Position numbers and translations under genes: made by a program | In this document: positions 34,934 to 42,124 of the stretch, in pieces | Layout: every line of letters starts with the position of its first letter | Position numbering within the stretch: position 1 is the first letter of the stretch | The notes under the pieces: model-generated | Seen by the model: the letters and a program-made list of their open reading frames with translations, nothing else | Told to the model about the DNA's origin: nothing | Databases searched by the model: none | Assembly: GCA_023473545.1 (NCBI GenBank) | Contig: JAMCXO010000002.1 | Coordinates: 1-64,000, forward strand | Length of the DNA: 64,000 nt | Origin: JAMCTM01 sp023473545 | GTDB taxonomy: Bacteria > Patescibacteriota > Microgenomatia > Levybacterales > UBA12049 | Direction of reading: 5' to 3'

Positions 34934-35198
34934 AGTTGTTCATTACTTCTTCAAACCGCCTTACAATTTCGTTTTCTATTAACTGGGCAAACTCTCGGTT
35001 AATCGGATAAAAAATGTTGAGGCTTCTATCGGCTACCTTTTTAGTGGGGTAAACGAGCCTGTAGCTCCCATTAGGACGGGTCATAATGCCGATTGAGCCC
35101 AGATAGAGGTTTTGGTCTAAGACAAAGCTCGCAAATGCCACTAAGCCGTTTTGCGGTTTTATAGGTATGATTTGAATTTCACTTAATCGGTTTGTCAT
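34905..35198 (-). CDS. SpoVG-like protein
   Basis: 97 residues. IQIIPIKPQNGLVAFASFVL, then LYLGSIGIMTRPNGSYRLVY and FYPINREFAQLIENEIVRRF follow the SpoVG plan: first strand, an I.V... strand pair, a ...P.K strand, then a HPIN-like turn and the C-terminal helix. SpoVG proteins bind nucleic acid and regulate. GAGGA precedes the ATG. It is in the replication cluster of the element and overlaps genes at both ends. Confidence 0.6.
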   Translation of the reverse strand: MTNRLSEIQIIPIKPQNGLVAFASFVLDQNLYLGSIGIMTRPNGSYRLVYPTKKVADRSLNIFYPINREFAQLIENEIVRRFEEVMNNYDRHNRFNP

Positions 35199-35343
35199 AA
35201 GTCCTCGTTACATTTTCCCTGCGGTCAATTTCTATAAGCACAGCAAAGAAATCAGCTAATCGCTTCTTTTCTTCAGGCGTCAAAACAAACCCCTTTTTCA
35301 GGGGTTTAATCTTCTCAAGCTGAATGACTTTGCCGTTTTCCAT
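35179..35343 (-). CDS. Small element-encoded protein
   Basis: 54 residues (MENGKVIQLEKIKPLKKGFV to NVTRTYDKPIK), charged and probably helical, no known family. It overlaps the SpoVG-like start by 20 nt and carries that gene's ribosome binding site. It contains a 7-bp perfect hairpin (AAACCCC/GGGGTTT, 35287-35307). Tight overlap suggests a real gene or a leader peptide that controls the replication genes. Confidence 0.55.
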   Translation of the reverse strand: MENGKVIQLEKIKPLKKGFVLTPEEKKRLADFFAVLIEIDRRENVTRTYDKPIK

Positions 35344-35387
35344 TAAGCAAAGTCTAAGAAAAGAGGTGTGAGCTGAAGTTGTATTGC

Positions 35388-35408
35388 AGTTAGCTAACTG
35401 TTAGCTAA
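35388..35408. repeat. palindromic tandem site before the replication cluster
   Basis: AGTTAGCTAACT (35388-35399) is a perfect 12-bp palindrome, followed at once by a second GTTAGCTAA (35400-35408). It lies between the 482-residue gene and the SpoVG/replication genes, where an operator or iteron-like site would be expected. Confidence 0.45.
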
Positions 35409-35414
35409 TGCTGA

Positions 35415-36863
35415 CTAGAGGTATTTGGGATTTAGTTGAACGGTTGATTTGTTGAAAATCAAAAGGTCATTAACGCCTGTCTTTGAGGCTATATGCTTAG
35501 ACAGCCCATCGCAAGCGGGATAAAACTTATTTTTATTTTCTTTGGTTAGTTCCTCGTCTTTAGTATCCTCTATGGTTTCTATAACTTCGTCCCAAGACCA
35601 CTCTTTTTTACGGCTCTTATCGTCTTTTAGCAGTAATTCAAGCAGTTTTGCCCTGAAGCTGTTTTTGTTTAGTTTGACCTTTTTGCCTTCAACATCCAGC
35701 TCGCCTTTCTGGGCATTGTAAGTAACCCTCAATTTTACTTTGCTTTGGTCTATTTTTAATTCGTCAGTTTTAGGCTTACTCTTGTTTTCCTCATTGGATT
35801 TTTGGCGTTTTTCAAATTCAGCCTTAAGAGCTTTATAGAAATCGTCAAACTTTATAAGGTCAATTCTTATATCTATGTTGCCGTATCCCACAACATCATC
35901 ATTGTCATAATTGGCTTCCAGTGCGATACCTTCTCTAAGTAAGTATTGAGCACCTTCCCAGCGGTGCTGTTGGTAGCTTTTCCTTGTGCCTATGCTATCG
36001 TAGGGAAACAGCTCTAAAAATCTACCGATATACGGATAGGGAAATGATGGAATTACTACAGTGGTGCTTCTAGTCATCTGAAGTTGCTGGTCAATATCCG
36101 AGCAAACATCAAGGATTTTGAGAAGGTTGAGCCAGTCAAGATTATTGGGCTTTGATTTTTGTTTCAGCAAGTATTGTCCATACCAGTCATCAAAACCATC
36201 GTGGCATTTAACGAGAATAAAATTGGGATTTTTTGGTTGTTGATTAAGTGGGAGTAAACGATTGGTTTCTCGCCAAACAGTCAGGATTTTTTCTTCTTCT
36301 TGGAGTTTGTTCAAAATGCCGTATATTTCCTCTCTCTGAAACCCATCAAGACCGTTATTAGCACTTTTATAAAACAATTCTGTGGTTTGCCCTTTGACCG
36401 TAGCCTTTTTAGCTTCAACCAATGCCTTGAGAATAAGGTCTAGCTTTTCTTCATAGGTAATCAAAGTATCATTAGCGAGCTTTGTCGGGCTATCTGTTGG
36501 CTTCTTCCCCGTAAACTCTTGATATTCAGGTTCTTGTTGGATTTTCCAGAAATAGTCGTCAAAAGCGGGTAAAAGTTCAATATGCCAGCAGCCGTCGTCT
36601 TGCTGATAAGGTGGGTCGTAGGGGTCAAGGTCTTCAACGATTTCTACTCTACTTATCCCGCTTGGCACTTGTAAAACCTTCAAAATCTGCTCATCCTTTT
36701 CCAGCTTGGTAAATAACTGTTTCAGTTCAATATCTCTATATTTGCGGTTAAGGTCGTTTGTCGGGTCTATTATCAACGGTTGACCCGATGGGGCTAATAC
36801 CCGTGCATCGTTAATCGCTTCCAGTAGAAAATAAAGTTTTTCCTTGCCGTCCATCATAATCAT
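35415..36863 (-). CDS. Element-encoded protein of unknown function
   Basis: 482 residues, no family recognised with confidence. The middle is hydrophilic with long helices. After a Lys/Glu linker near residue 365, the last 110 residues read LRVTYNAQKGELDVEGKKVK, NSFRAKLLELLLKDD and KHIASKTGVNDLLIF, which looks like a winged-helix DNA-binding domain of the OmpR type. It could be a regulator of the element. It is the upstream gene of the leftward cluster. Confidence 0.65.
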   Translation of the reverse strand: MIMMDGKEKLYFLLEAINDARVLAPSGQPLIIDPTNDLNRKYRDIELKQLFTKLEKDEQILKVLQVPSGISRVEIVEDLDPYDPPYQQDDGCWHIELLPAFDDYFWKIQQEPEYQEFTGKKPTDSPTKLANDTLITYEEKLDLILKALVEAKKATVKGQTTELFYKSANNGLDGFQREEIYGILNKLQEEEKILTVWRETNRLLPLNQQPKNPNFILVKCHDGFDDWYGQYLLKQKSKPNNLDWLNLLKILDVCSDIDQQLQMTRSTTVVIPSFPYPYIGRFLELFPYDSIGTRKSYQQHRWEGAQYLLREGIALEANYDNDDVVGYGNIDIRIDLIKFDDFYKALKAEFEKRQKSNEENKSKPKTDELKIDQSKVKLRVTYNAQKGELDVEGKKVKLNKNSFRAKLLELLLKDDKSRKKEWSWDEVIETIEDTKDEELTKENKNKFYPACDGLSKHIASKTGVNDLLIFNKSTVQLNPKYL

Positions 36864-36933
36864 TACTTTTTCAAGAAATTATACTGTCTCTATTTTATCA
36901 TTGTTTAACACTCTAAGGAAGGATTTTTAGAGG

Positions 36934-37053
36934 TTAGGCAGTAGCAAGGGCGGGTTGTTTCAATCCCAAGTTTTCAAAGAGGATTTTGAGGTCGCTAAGG
37001 GTTATACTAAACTCTAGTTGTTGGTTGCAGAACAAGTCTTTTAGGGGGAGCAC
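36934..37053 (-). pseudogene. possible 39-residue ORF or gene tail in the 36.9-37.2 kb gap
   Basis: The gap 36864-37174 (311 nt) holds the Fic operator and this minus-strand frame: LEFSITLSDLKILFENLGLK then a short tail and a TAA. It has only a GTG start without a ribosome binding site. The text looks protein-like, so it may be the end of a truncated gene at the edge of the element. Confidence 0.25.
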
Positions 37054-37102
37054 TAACGTACAGAAATAACCAACAAATTACACAAACGAACACAGCCTCA
37101 AT

Positions 37103-37171
37103 CCTAACATCCACTTGACAGATGTAAGGAATAATTGGTATAATCCTTACATCTAATATTAAAATGTTAGG
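37103..37171. promoter_or_regulatory. nested inverted-repeat operator of the Fic gene
   Basis: Inner arms GATGTAAGGA (37121-37130) and TCCTTACATC (37144-37153), outer arms CCTAACAT (37103-37110) and ATGTTAGG (37164-37171). Both pairs share one axis at 37137. This gives four copies of a CCTWACAT half-site across the promoter, so repression by a dimer or tetramer is likely. Confidence 0.75.
37115..37144 (+). promoter_or_regulatory. fic promoter
   Basis: Perfect TTGACA (37115-37120), 18 nt, perfect TATAAT (37139-37144). The operator's inner arms fill the spacer and overlap the end of the -10, so a bound repressor would block polymerase. The ATG follows about 30 nt later. Confidence 0.8.
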
Positions 37172-37174
37172 CTT

Positions 37175-38332
37175 ATGAAAATCGGTAAGCTCATCCAACA
37201 ACCCAGTGGGTATCAGGCATTTATCCCAGACAAATTCCCTCCAAAAGAGCAAATTGTTCTGAACTCCAAAACCCAGCAGCTTCACGCCAAGGCTGTGCTT
37301 ATGCTGGGTAAATTAGATGGCATTACTCAATTACTTCCTGACCTGGATTTTTTCATTTTTATGTATATCCGCAAGGAAGCGGCTAAGTCAAGCGAGATTG
37401 AGGGGACTCAAGCCACCATTATTGATGTCATTAAAAGCGAGGCACAAATTGAAAGCCGTTTTCCACAAGATGTTGAAAGAATCATTCACTATATCAATGC
37501 TATGGAATATGGCTTGAATCGATTGGAAACCTTACCGTTATCACTTCGGTTTATTAGGGAAATCCATAAGGTACTGATTGGTGGTACGATTGACGCTCCC
37601 GGTAAAACACCAGGAGAATTTAGGACCTCCCAAAATTGGATCGGCGGAGGTTCTCCCAATACTGCTAAATTTGTACCACCAACACACGCAGAAATGAACC
37701 GATGCCTAGATGACTTTGAAAAATTTTTGCATGCTACCAACGAGTACCCGCCACTTATTAAAGCAGCTTTAGCGCATGCCCAATTTGAAACCATCCACCC
37801 GTTCCTTGATGGTAATGGCAGAACTGGCCGGCTTTTAACTACTTTTTATCTTTGTAAACTGGGTATCCTTGAAAGGCCAGTACTTTACCTATCTGAATAC
37901 TTTTTGAATAACCAAAAGGCATATTACGGGTCGTTAAATTCTTATCACCAAGAAGATGCTGATGTTTTCGGTTGGCTTGATTTCTTTTTAGATGGGGTGG
38001 CTATCATTGCGACAGAGGCAATTGAGGCGTCAAAAAAAATCAATATTTTACGCCAGAAAGATACTATTAAGATTCAATCTTTGGGGCGGAGAACAAAAAC
38101 AGGCATGATAGTTTTGGAAAATCTTTTTAAGCTTCCAATTATCAGTGTCAGAAAAGTCGAAGAATGGACGGGGCTTTCTCGTCCCCAAGCCAACGATCTA
38201 GTTAAAAAGCTTATAGAGCTAGGAATTCTTGAGCAAAGAAATAAAAATATCAAGTATGACAGGGAATTTTGGTATAAAAAGTATCTTGATGTTTTCGTGA
38301 GTAAAGAAGAAATTAAAAAATCAAATGAATAA
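37175..38332 (+). CDS. Fic-domain protein (AMPylase-type) with C-terminal winged helix
   Basis: 385 residues. The N-terminal Fic_N part carries the autoinhibitory helix KSSEIEGTQAT (Ser-x3-Glu-Gly). The Fic core has the catalytic HPFLDGNGRTGRLL. The C-terminus ends in a winged helix (VEEWTGLSRPQANDLVKKLI). Such proteins transfer AMP to a target and are held off by their own inhibitory helix. The strong promoter with a symmetric operator suggests self-repression through the C-terminal domain; that is inferred. It overlaps the next frame by 8 nt. Confidence 0.9.
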   Translation: MKIGKLIQQPSGYQAFIPDKFPPKEQIVLNSKTQQLHAKAVLMLGKLDGITQLLPDLDFFIFMYIRKEAAKSSEIEGTQATIIDVIKSEAQIESRFPQDVERIIHYINAMEYGLNRLETLPLSLRFIREIHKVLIGGTIDAPGKTPGEFRTSQNWIGGGSPNTAKFVPPTHAEMNRCLDDFEKFLHATNEYPPLIKAALAHAQFETIHPFLDGNGRTGRLLTTFYLCKLGILERPVLYLSEYFLNNQKAYYGSLNSYHQEDADVFGWLDFFLDGVAIIATEAIEASKKINILRQKDTIKIQSLGRRTKTGMIVLENLFKLPIISVRKVEEWTGLSRPQANDLVKKLIELGILEQRNKNIKYDREFWYKKYLDVFVSKEEIKKSNE

Positions 38333-38495
38333 ACCTGACTTTACCCTCGATAAAATCAAATTTGCCATTGATCAACCGACATTCAAGAAAGCAATGGCGC
38401 TATACGAAAGTGGCAAGGTTACCCAAGTCGAAGAAAGTATTCGATTGTGTATAGGAGTTGTAAATGGCACAATGTCAGCGCATTCGATAAATTGA
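38325..38495 (+). pseudogene. truncated 56-residue ORF after fic
   Basis: Starts at ATG inside the last codons of fic (8-nt overlap) and ends in TGA. It reads KIKFAIDQPTFKKAMALYES then GKVTQVEESIRL, loosely like the start of SWIM-type domains of helicase-like proteins. A gene normally translated with fic seems to have been cut off here. The rest of 38496-38892 is non-coding apart from one more fragment. Confidence 0.4.
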
Positions 38496-38662
38496 TAATT
38501 TTATCAGTAGACCTAATGGATTAACTTTTGAAAAGATTTTTACAAAATCTTACACAAATTTTGGCTGCCACACTTCTATAAACTTCGTTAATGAAAAATT
38601 ATGGGATATTTTCCTTTTTATATAGTGAGGTCTTTCAATTAACTCCATCTTCCATTGAGTAA

Positions 38663-38815
38663 AATCGCCATATTTTCTCAATATACCGACTTTTTACCTG
38701 GATCAAACAAGCTGCCCAACGAAAGCAATACAATATTTCCTTTTACCAACAACAGTGGAATATCATTAAAGATGCCATTGCCCAGCAAATGAAACTTGAA
38801 TTAACTGCTACCTAA
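38663..38815 (+). pseudogene. C-terminal gene fragment
   Basis: A 50-codon plus-strand frame without a start that reads RLFTWIKQAAQRKQYNISFY then QQQWNIIKDAIAQQ and a TAA. It looks like real protein text and is likely the tail of a deleted gene. Family unknown. Confidence 0.35.
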
Positions 38816-38877
38816 GTGCGAAACTCGTGTAATTCTCCAATTATTCCTGCCATTTTTTATTCCTTTCTATTATAGTG

Positions 38878-38886
38878 TGATATAAT
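38878..38886 (+). promoter_or_regulatory. extended -10 promoter of a small membrane gene
   Basis: TGA directly before a perfect TATAAT (38881-38886). The GTG start follows after 6 nt, so a leaderless mRNA starting with GTG is predicted. Confidence 0.6.
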
Positions 38887-38892
38887 CCAGCT

Positions 38893-39144
38893 GTGTTTAA
38901 AAAAACAAAAGGATTTATCTCTAGTTTAATAACAATTATTTTATTAGTAGCCATATTTCCTACATTATTTATTATTACTTTTATTGATTTTCCTCTTTAT
39001 TTTTCTTCGTTTCCCTTAATAGTTCCTATATTAGGTTTTTTATTAGCTGCAGAAACAGGACTTTTTCTTATCGCGATTTTTCATTTAGTTAAAAATCTTA
39101 GTCTATCCTTTAAATCTCTTTCTCGGAAAACTAAAGTTGCTTGA
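38893..39144 (+). CDS. Small two-helix membrane protein
   Basis: 83 residues from a GTG. After a basic N-terminus, two hydrophobic stretches (SLITIILLVAIFPTLFIIT, then a second near residues 40-65) and a basic tail suggest an inner-membrane protein. No family recognised. The promoter position and clean frame support it as a gene. The region is visibly more A/T-rich than the core. Confidence 0.55.
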   Translation: MFKKTKGFISSLITIILLVAIFPTLFIITFIDFPLYFSSFPLIVPILGFLLAAETGLFLIAIFHLVKNLSLSFKSLSRKTKVA

Positions 39145-39156
39145 GAAAAATATTTA

Positions 39157-39360
39157 ATGTGCGATATTATTTTATTTTTTAATTATCTCTTTCTTCTATT
39201 TCTTTCTTATTTAGGGATTGAGATAATTAAGTCTTCATGGCCTACTAATAAAAGTACGGCTATGATCGCTCTCATTCCGTTATTATTGGGATTTTTCTTC
39301 TTTGTTTTCCCCACAACGCATAGTGGGATTTATAGTTCTATGCTTTGCATTCTTCCTTAA
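39157..39360 (+). CDS. Small hydrophobic protein
   Basis: 67 residues with two hydrophobic segments (IILFFNYLFLLFLSYLG and MIALIPLLLGFFFFVF). It lies 12 nt after the preceding small membrane gene, so the two could be one operon. No family recognised. Hydrophobic T-rich frames arise easily in such DNA, so this may be spurious. Confidence 0.35.
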   Translation: MCDIILFFNYLFLLFLSYLGIEIIKSSWPTNKSTAMIALIPLLLGFFFFVFPTTHSGIYSSMLCILP

Positions 39361-39532
39361 TTTTTAAAGAGCCACTAACTACTTCTTTTTTGTTATATAC
39401 AGTAATACAATATCTTTTTGGGTCTGGGAAATCAAGGTAGAACTAAAAAATGTGGGTGAATCTTGTAGAGTTTTTTCATTTCCTCTTTGCTTATAATAAT
39501 TATGACTGATTAATCGCAACGGAACTTTCTGT

Positions 39533-39538
39533 TATAAT
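39533..39538 (+). promoter_or_regulatory. -10 box of the P-loop kinase gene
   Basis: Perfect TATAAT ending 6 nt before a GTG start at 39545. A leaderless GTG-initiated mRNA is predicted. Confidence 0.55.
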
Positions 39539-39544
39539 TTCATC

Positions 39545-40078
39545 GTGAATCTTATTTTTCTTTACGGAGCACCTGCGGTTGGTAAATTAACCATAGCAAA
39601 AAGTCTTGAACAAAAAACAGGATACAAACTTCTGCATAATCACTTGCTTCAAAATCCTATCTCGGAGATTTTTTCATTTGATAATCCTTCTAACAGGCTT
39701 CTTGTAAGAGAGTTCCGTATGCGGATATTGGAAGAGGCTATCAGGAGCAATATAAATCTTATTTTTACTTTTGGTATTGCAGGCAACAAGCCTTTTGACC
39801 ATATAGATGGTATTGTTAATACTGCTAAATTACACGGAGCAAAAATATATATTGTGCAGCTTATAGCCGATAAAGAAACTCTTTTAGAAAGAGTAGAAAA
39901 TCAATCAAGGAAAGACCATGGCAAAAATTTATCAAAGGATTACTTGAAGAAATTATTTAGTGAAAATTCTGACATGTTAGATAAATATCCGAAGTTAGAC
40001 CATTTAACTATTGATACTAAAAGTTTCACACCAGAACAGTCTGCAATTAAAATAATTGAATTCTATAAAATTGCCTAA
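39545..40078 (+). CDS. P-loop kinase-like protein
   Basis: 177 residues. The Walker A motif NLIFLYGAPAVGKLTIAKSL opens the chain, with Leu where Ser/Thr is common after GK, followed by a Thr. LIFTFGIAGNKPFDH is a probable Walker B-like strand, and KETLLERVENQSRKDHGK a lid with Arg residues. It resembles shikimate-kinase or AAA_18-type small-molecule kinases. Substrate unknown. It stands alone in the A/T-rich stretch and was likely acquired. Confidence 0.7.
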   Translation: MNLIFLYGAPAVGKLTIAKSLEQKTGYKLLHNHLLQNPISEIFSFDNPSNRLLVREFRMRILEEAIRSNINLIFTFGIAGNKPFDHIDGIVNTAKLHGAKIYIVQLIADKETLLERVENQSRKDHGKNLSKDYLKKLFSENSDMLDKYPKLDHLTIDTKSFTPEQSAIKIIEFYKIA

Positions 40079-40157
40079 CTGAGGAAATGTTCACAAATCG
40101 GTTTAAGGATAATATATTATCGCCTTAAATTGTTCCTGACCGATTTATTAAAAGCTC

Positions 40158-40166
40158 TGATATAAT
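40158..40166 (+). promoter_or_regulatory. extended -10 promoter of the HEETH protein
   Basis: TGA plus perfect TATAAT (40161-40166), ending 6 nt before ATG 40173; leaderless start predicted. Confidence 0.6.
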
Positions 40167-40172
40167 CAACTT

Positions 40173-40592
40173 ATGAAGTTACCGCCTTATGTAAAATCAA
40201 AAAAATACATTGATTTTTTGCCAGTGCTAGGAAAATCAACCGCCAATGCAATATATCCTTTTATTTTTTTGCCTGAGAAAATATTCAAAGATTTAAAAGG
40301 AGCAAATCCAAATCCGCGTAACAAAGCCCTTTTAAGACACGAAGAAACCCATAGAAAAAGGCAAGTTCGGCAAGGAATATTCAAGTTTTGGATAAAATAT
40401 TTATTGAATCCTAAGTTCCGTTTTAATGAGGAATTAATGGCTGATATAGAATATATGAAAGTTATTAAAAATAATAATCTTAAGTTTAATATAGAAAAAA
40501 GAGCGAAGCAATTATCGGGGCATTTATACCTCTGGCCAGCAAACTATAAAAAGGCTAAAAATAAACTAGAAGAAGCTTGGAATAGGAAGTAG
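40173..40592 (+). CDS. Small HExxH zincin-like protein
   Basis: 139 residues. ALLRHEETHRKRQVRQG contains an HExxH zinc motif, and FRFNEELMADIEYMK about 35 residues later could give the third ligand (Glu), as in gluzincins. A short hydrophobic stretch (IYPFIFLPEKIF) precedes it. It may be a minimal metallopeptidase or a decayed relative. It has no neighbours that suggest a substrate. Confidence 0.55.
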   Translation: MKLPPYVKSKKYIDFLPVLGKSTANAIYPFIFLPEKIFKDLKGANPNPRNKALLRHEETHRKRQVRQGIFKFWIKYLLNPKFRFNEELMADIEYMKVIKNNNLKFNIEKRAKQLSGHLYLWPANYKKAKNKLEEAWNRK

Positions 40593-40597
40593 TTTCT

Positions 40598-40625
40598 TGT
40601 CAAAATAACCCTGTCAAAATAACCC
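40598..40625. repeat. 14-bp tandem repeat upstream of the GH15-like gene
   Basis: TGTCAAAATAACCC twice without a gap, then TTGACAAA. The second unit and TTGACA also form an inverted repeat (TGTCAA/TTGACA). Could be an operator, or a recombination scar at the edge of the accessory region. Confidence 0.5.
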
Positions 40626-40681
40626 TTGACAAATGCCCTTTGCCCTTTTTAAACTTGATACTATTAACCAAAAAATAAATC

Positions 40682-40771
40682 ATGCGCGCGGATAGACTTT
40701 TTAAAATAGCGCCGGCTCCTGTCGGCGAGATTTATTTTAAAAACCTTACCTGTTGGTTATGGCAATTATAG
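40682..40771 (+). CDS. possible 29-residue upstream peptide
   Basis: ATG-started frame MRADRLFKIAPAPVGEIYFK to TAG, overlapping the start of the GH15-like gene by 13 nt in another frame. It could be a leader peptide or the remnant of a longer gene. Low certainty. Confidence 0.25.
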   Translation: MRADRLFKIAPAPVGEIYFKNLTCWLWQL

Positions 40772-42054
40772 AAAGACAAGGATATCTTTATCTGCCCACA
40801 GCCGCTTTACCGGAGATAGGATTTCCCAACGAACCTCTTAGCGCGCAAAGAGAAACCGACCTTCTCGAAAGCAGCGAGAAAGAATTACTTATCATTTTAG
40901 ATGAACAGGATCCGGGCGGCTTGTTTCCTGCATCAACAAGATTATCCCGAGATATATTTAACCATTACGATTGCCATTGGCCAAGAGATGGATTCATAAC
41001 TGCCAAAGCATTGGTAGATTCCCGCGTTCTTAACCGCTATCCTCAAAATAGTAAAATGGGGAGAAGAATCCGTTCAAGCTCAAATCTTTATTTCGGAAAA
41101 ACCCTGGAAATGCTTAATGAAGAAGCCGACAATGGCAAATTTATGCCAGGAATAGAAAAAGGGAAAGAAATTAATACGGCAGACCCTCAAAAACTGCCTA
41201 GGATCCACACCAAAATTGACGGCTCTTTTTGCGAATGGTATGCCAATAATCAGCCTGATTCATTTGGCCACTGCTTAACAGCCATTGGGCAGGCAATTCA
41301 GAACCGGGTCTTTATTCCAAACGAAAGGGGAATACAAATCATCGAAAAAATAGCAGGATACCTTGTGCATATAGAACCTTGGAAATTCAAAGCCAGCAGT
41401 ATGTGGGAGGATCAACAGGTGTTTCCTCCGCCTCTATCAACTGTTGCCTTCGTAAGACAAGGTCTTTTAACCATAATGCCATTTATGCCAAAACGGGAAC
41501 TTCAGGAAAGAATTGAGGAAACTGCCTTCCATTGCAGAGAATATCTGATAAAAAATTACCCTCGCGAAAAAACAACGCCAAATCATCCGGGAGAATTTGA
41601 TCTGGCAACCGGCATCGCGCTGGGAGAAGGGGCTTTTAGCGATATTAAGGATATTGATCCCCGAGAATGGCTCGAGGCGGCAAAAAGCCTAGGCAGAGAA
41701 GACTGCCCCGGCAAGATACGATTTTGGGGAGACCCATATCATAATCCTTATAGCCATTCGACAGAGGGTGTTCTCACAGAAGCACCGTGGCCGATGGGTC
41801 TTCTTTACGAAGCAAAGATATATTTAGATCTATATAAACAAACATACGTAGAGAAATATAGGAACCTCGCTTTTGACAAACTGCAGAAGGCAATGGATAT
41901 AGGAACACAATACGGTTTTAGACCTGAACTCCTCGAACAGTTTAGGCCTCATGAATTTAAACTTCCGGAAAAACCAAATCAACTCTTGTGGGATATGGCT
42001 GTCTACATAAGGGTGTGTCATGAAGCCGCCGAAGTTTTGCAACCGGCGGCCTAA
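40759..42054 (+). CDS. Glycoside hydrolase family 15-like protein
   Basis: 431 residues of an (alpha/alpha)6 barrel. NHYDCHWPRDGFITAKALVD and FKASSMWEDQQVFPPPLS are the GH15/glucoamylase-like active-site motifs, with TPNHPGEFDLATGIALGEG further on. GH15 enzymes release glucose from the ends of alpha-glucans or trehalose. No signal peptide is seen, so it probably works on stored glucan inside the cell. I chose the ATG at 40759 over a TTG two codons upstream. After the TAA the same frame stays open for 37 more codons. Confidence 0.75.
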   Translation: MAIIERQGYLYLPTAALPEIGFPNEPLSAQRETDLLESSEKELLIILDEQDPGGLFPASTRLSRDIFNHYDCHWPRDGFITAKALVDSRVLNRYPQNSKMGRRIRSSSNLYFGKTLEMLNEEADNGKFMPGIEKGKEINTADPQKLPRIHTKIDGSFCEWYANNQPDSFGHCLTAIGQAIQNRVFIPNERGIQIIEKIAGYLVHIEPWKFKASSMWEDQQVFPPPLSTVAFVRQGLLTIMPFMPKRELQERIEETAFHCREYLIKNYPREKTTPNHPGEFDLATGIALGEGAFSDIKDIDPREWLEAAKSLGREDCPGKIRFWGDPYHNPYSHSTEGVLTEAPWPMGLLYEAKIYLDLYKQTYVEKYRNLAFDKLQKAMDIGTQYGFRPELLEQFRPHEFKLPEKPNQLLWDMAVYIRVCHEAAEVLQPAA

Positions 42055-42124
42055 GCTCTTTATCCCTATTGGAATCTGGCAGATCTCAATGACAAAGGTT
42101 TTTGGAAATTCGCGGAGAATCTAC

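Larger units (their letters stand above)
28990..36863. mobile_element. integrated plasmid- or phage-like element at tRNA-Asn
   Basis: Leftward gene cluster between tRNA-Asn and about 36.9 kb: unknown 482-residue protein, small ORF, SpoVG-like, G2P-like replication initiator, excisionase-like HTH, nuclease-methyltransferase, HsdS, serine recombinase. The genes overlap or nearly touch, as in a single operon. The left end is set by the tRNA. The right end is not resolved: I found no copy of the tRNA 3' end further right, and it may lie anywhere from 36.9 to 40.7 kb. I saw none of the genome's heptanucleotide arrays inside. Confidence 0.7.

Noticed and set aside
35287..35307. Intrinsic terminator (AAACCCC/GGGGTTT hairpin) in the element
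   Set aside because: Followed only by GTTTTG and lies inside a small frame overlapping the SpoVG-like gene; a terminator there would cut off the replication genes. It may act as a control hairpin, but this cannot be shown.
37007..37285. 92-residue minus-strand frame across the fic start
   Set aside because: It runs through the operator and promoter and into fic on the opposite strand, with no ribosome site or family features.
39157..39360. Strong claim for the second small hydrophobic gene as part of a toxin-antitoxin pair
   Set aside because: No family motifs; hydrophobic frames are common in T-rich DNA, so it is listed only with low confidence.
28915..40760. Direct repeat of the tRNA-Asn 3' end marking the right end of the element
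   Set aside because: I looked for copies of the T arm/acceptor sequence between 36.8 and 40.8 kb and found only six-base matches such as CGCCGG near 40711, so no att repeat can be claimed.
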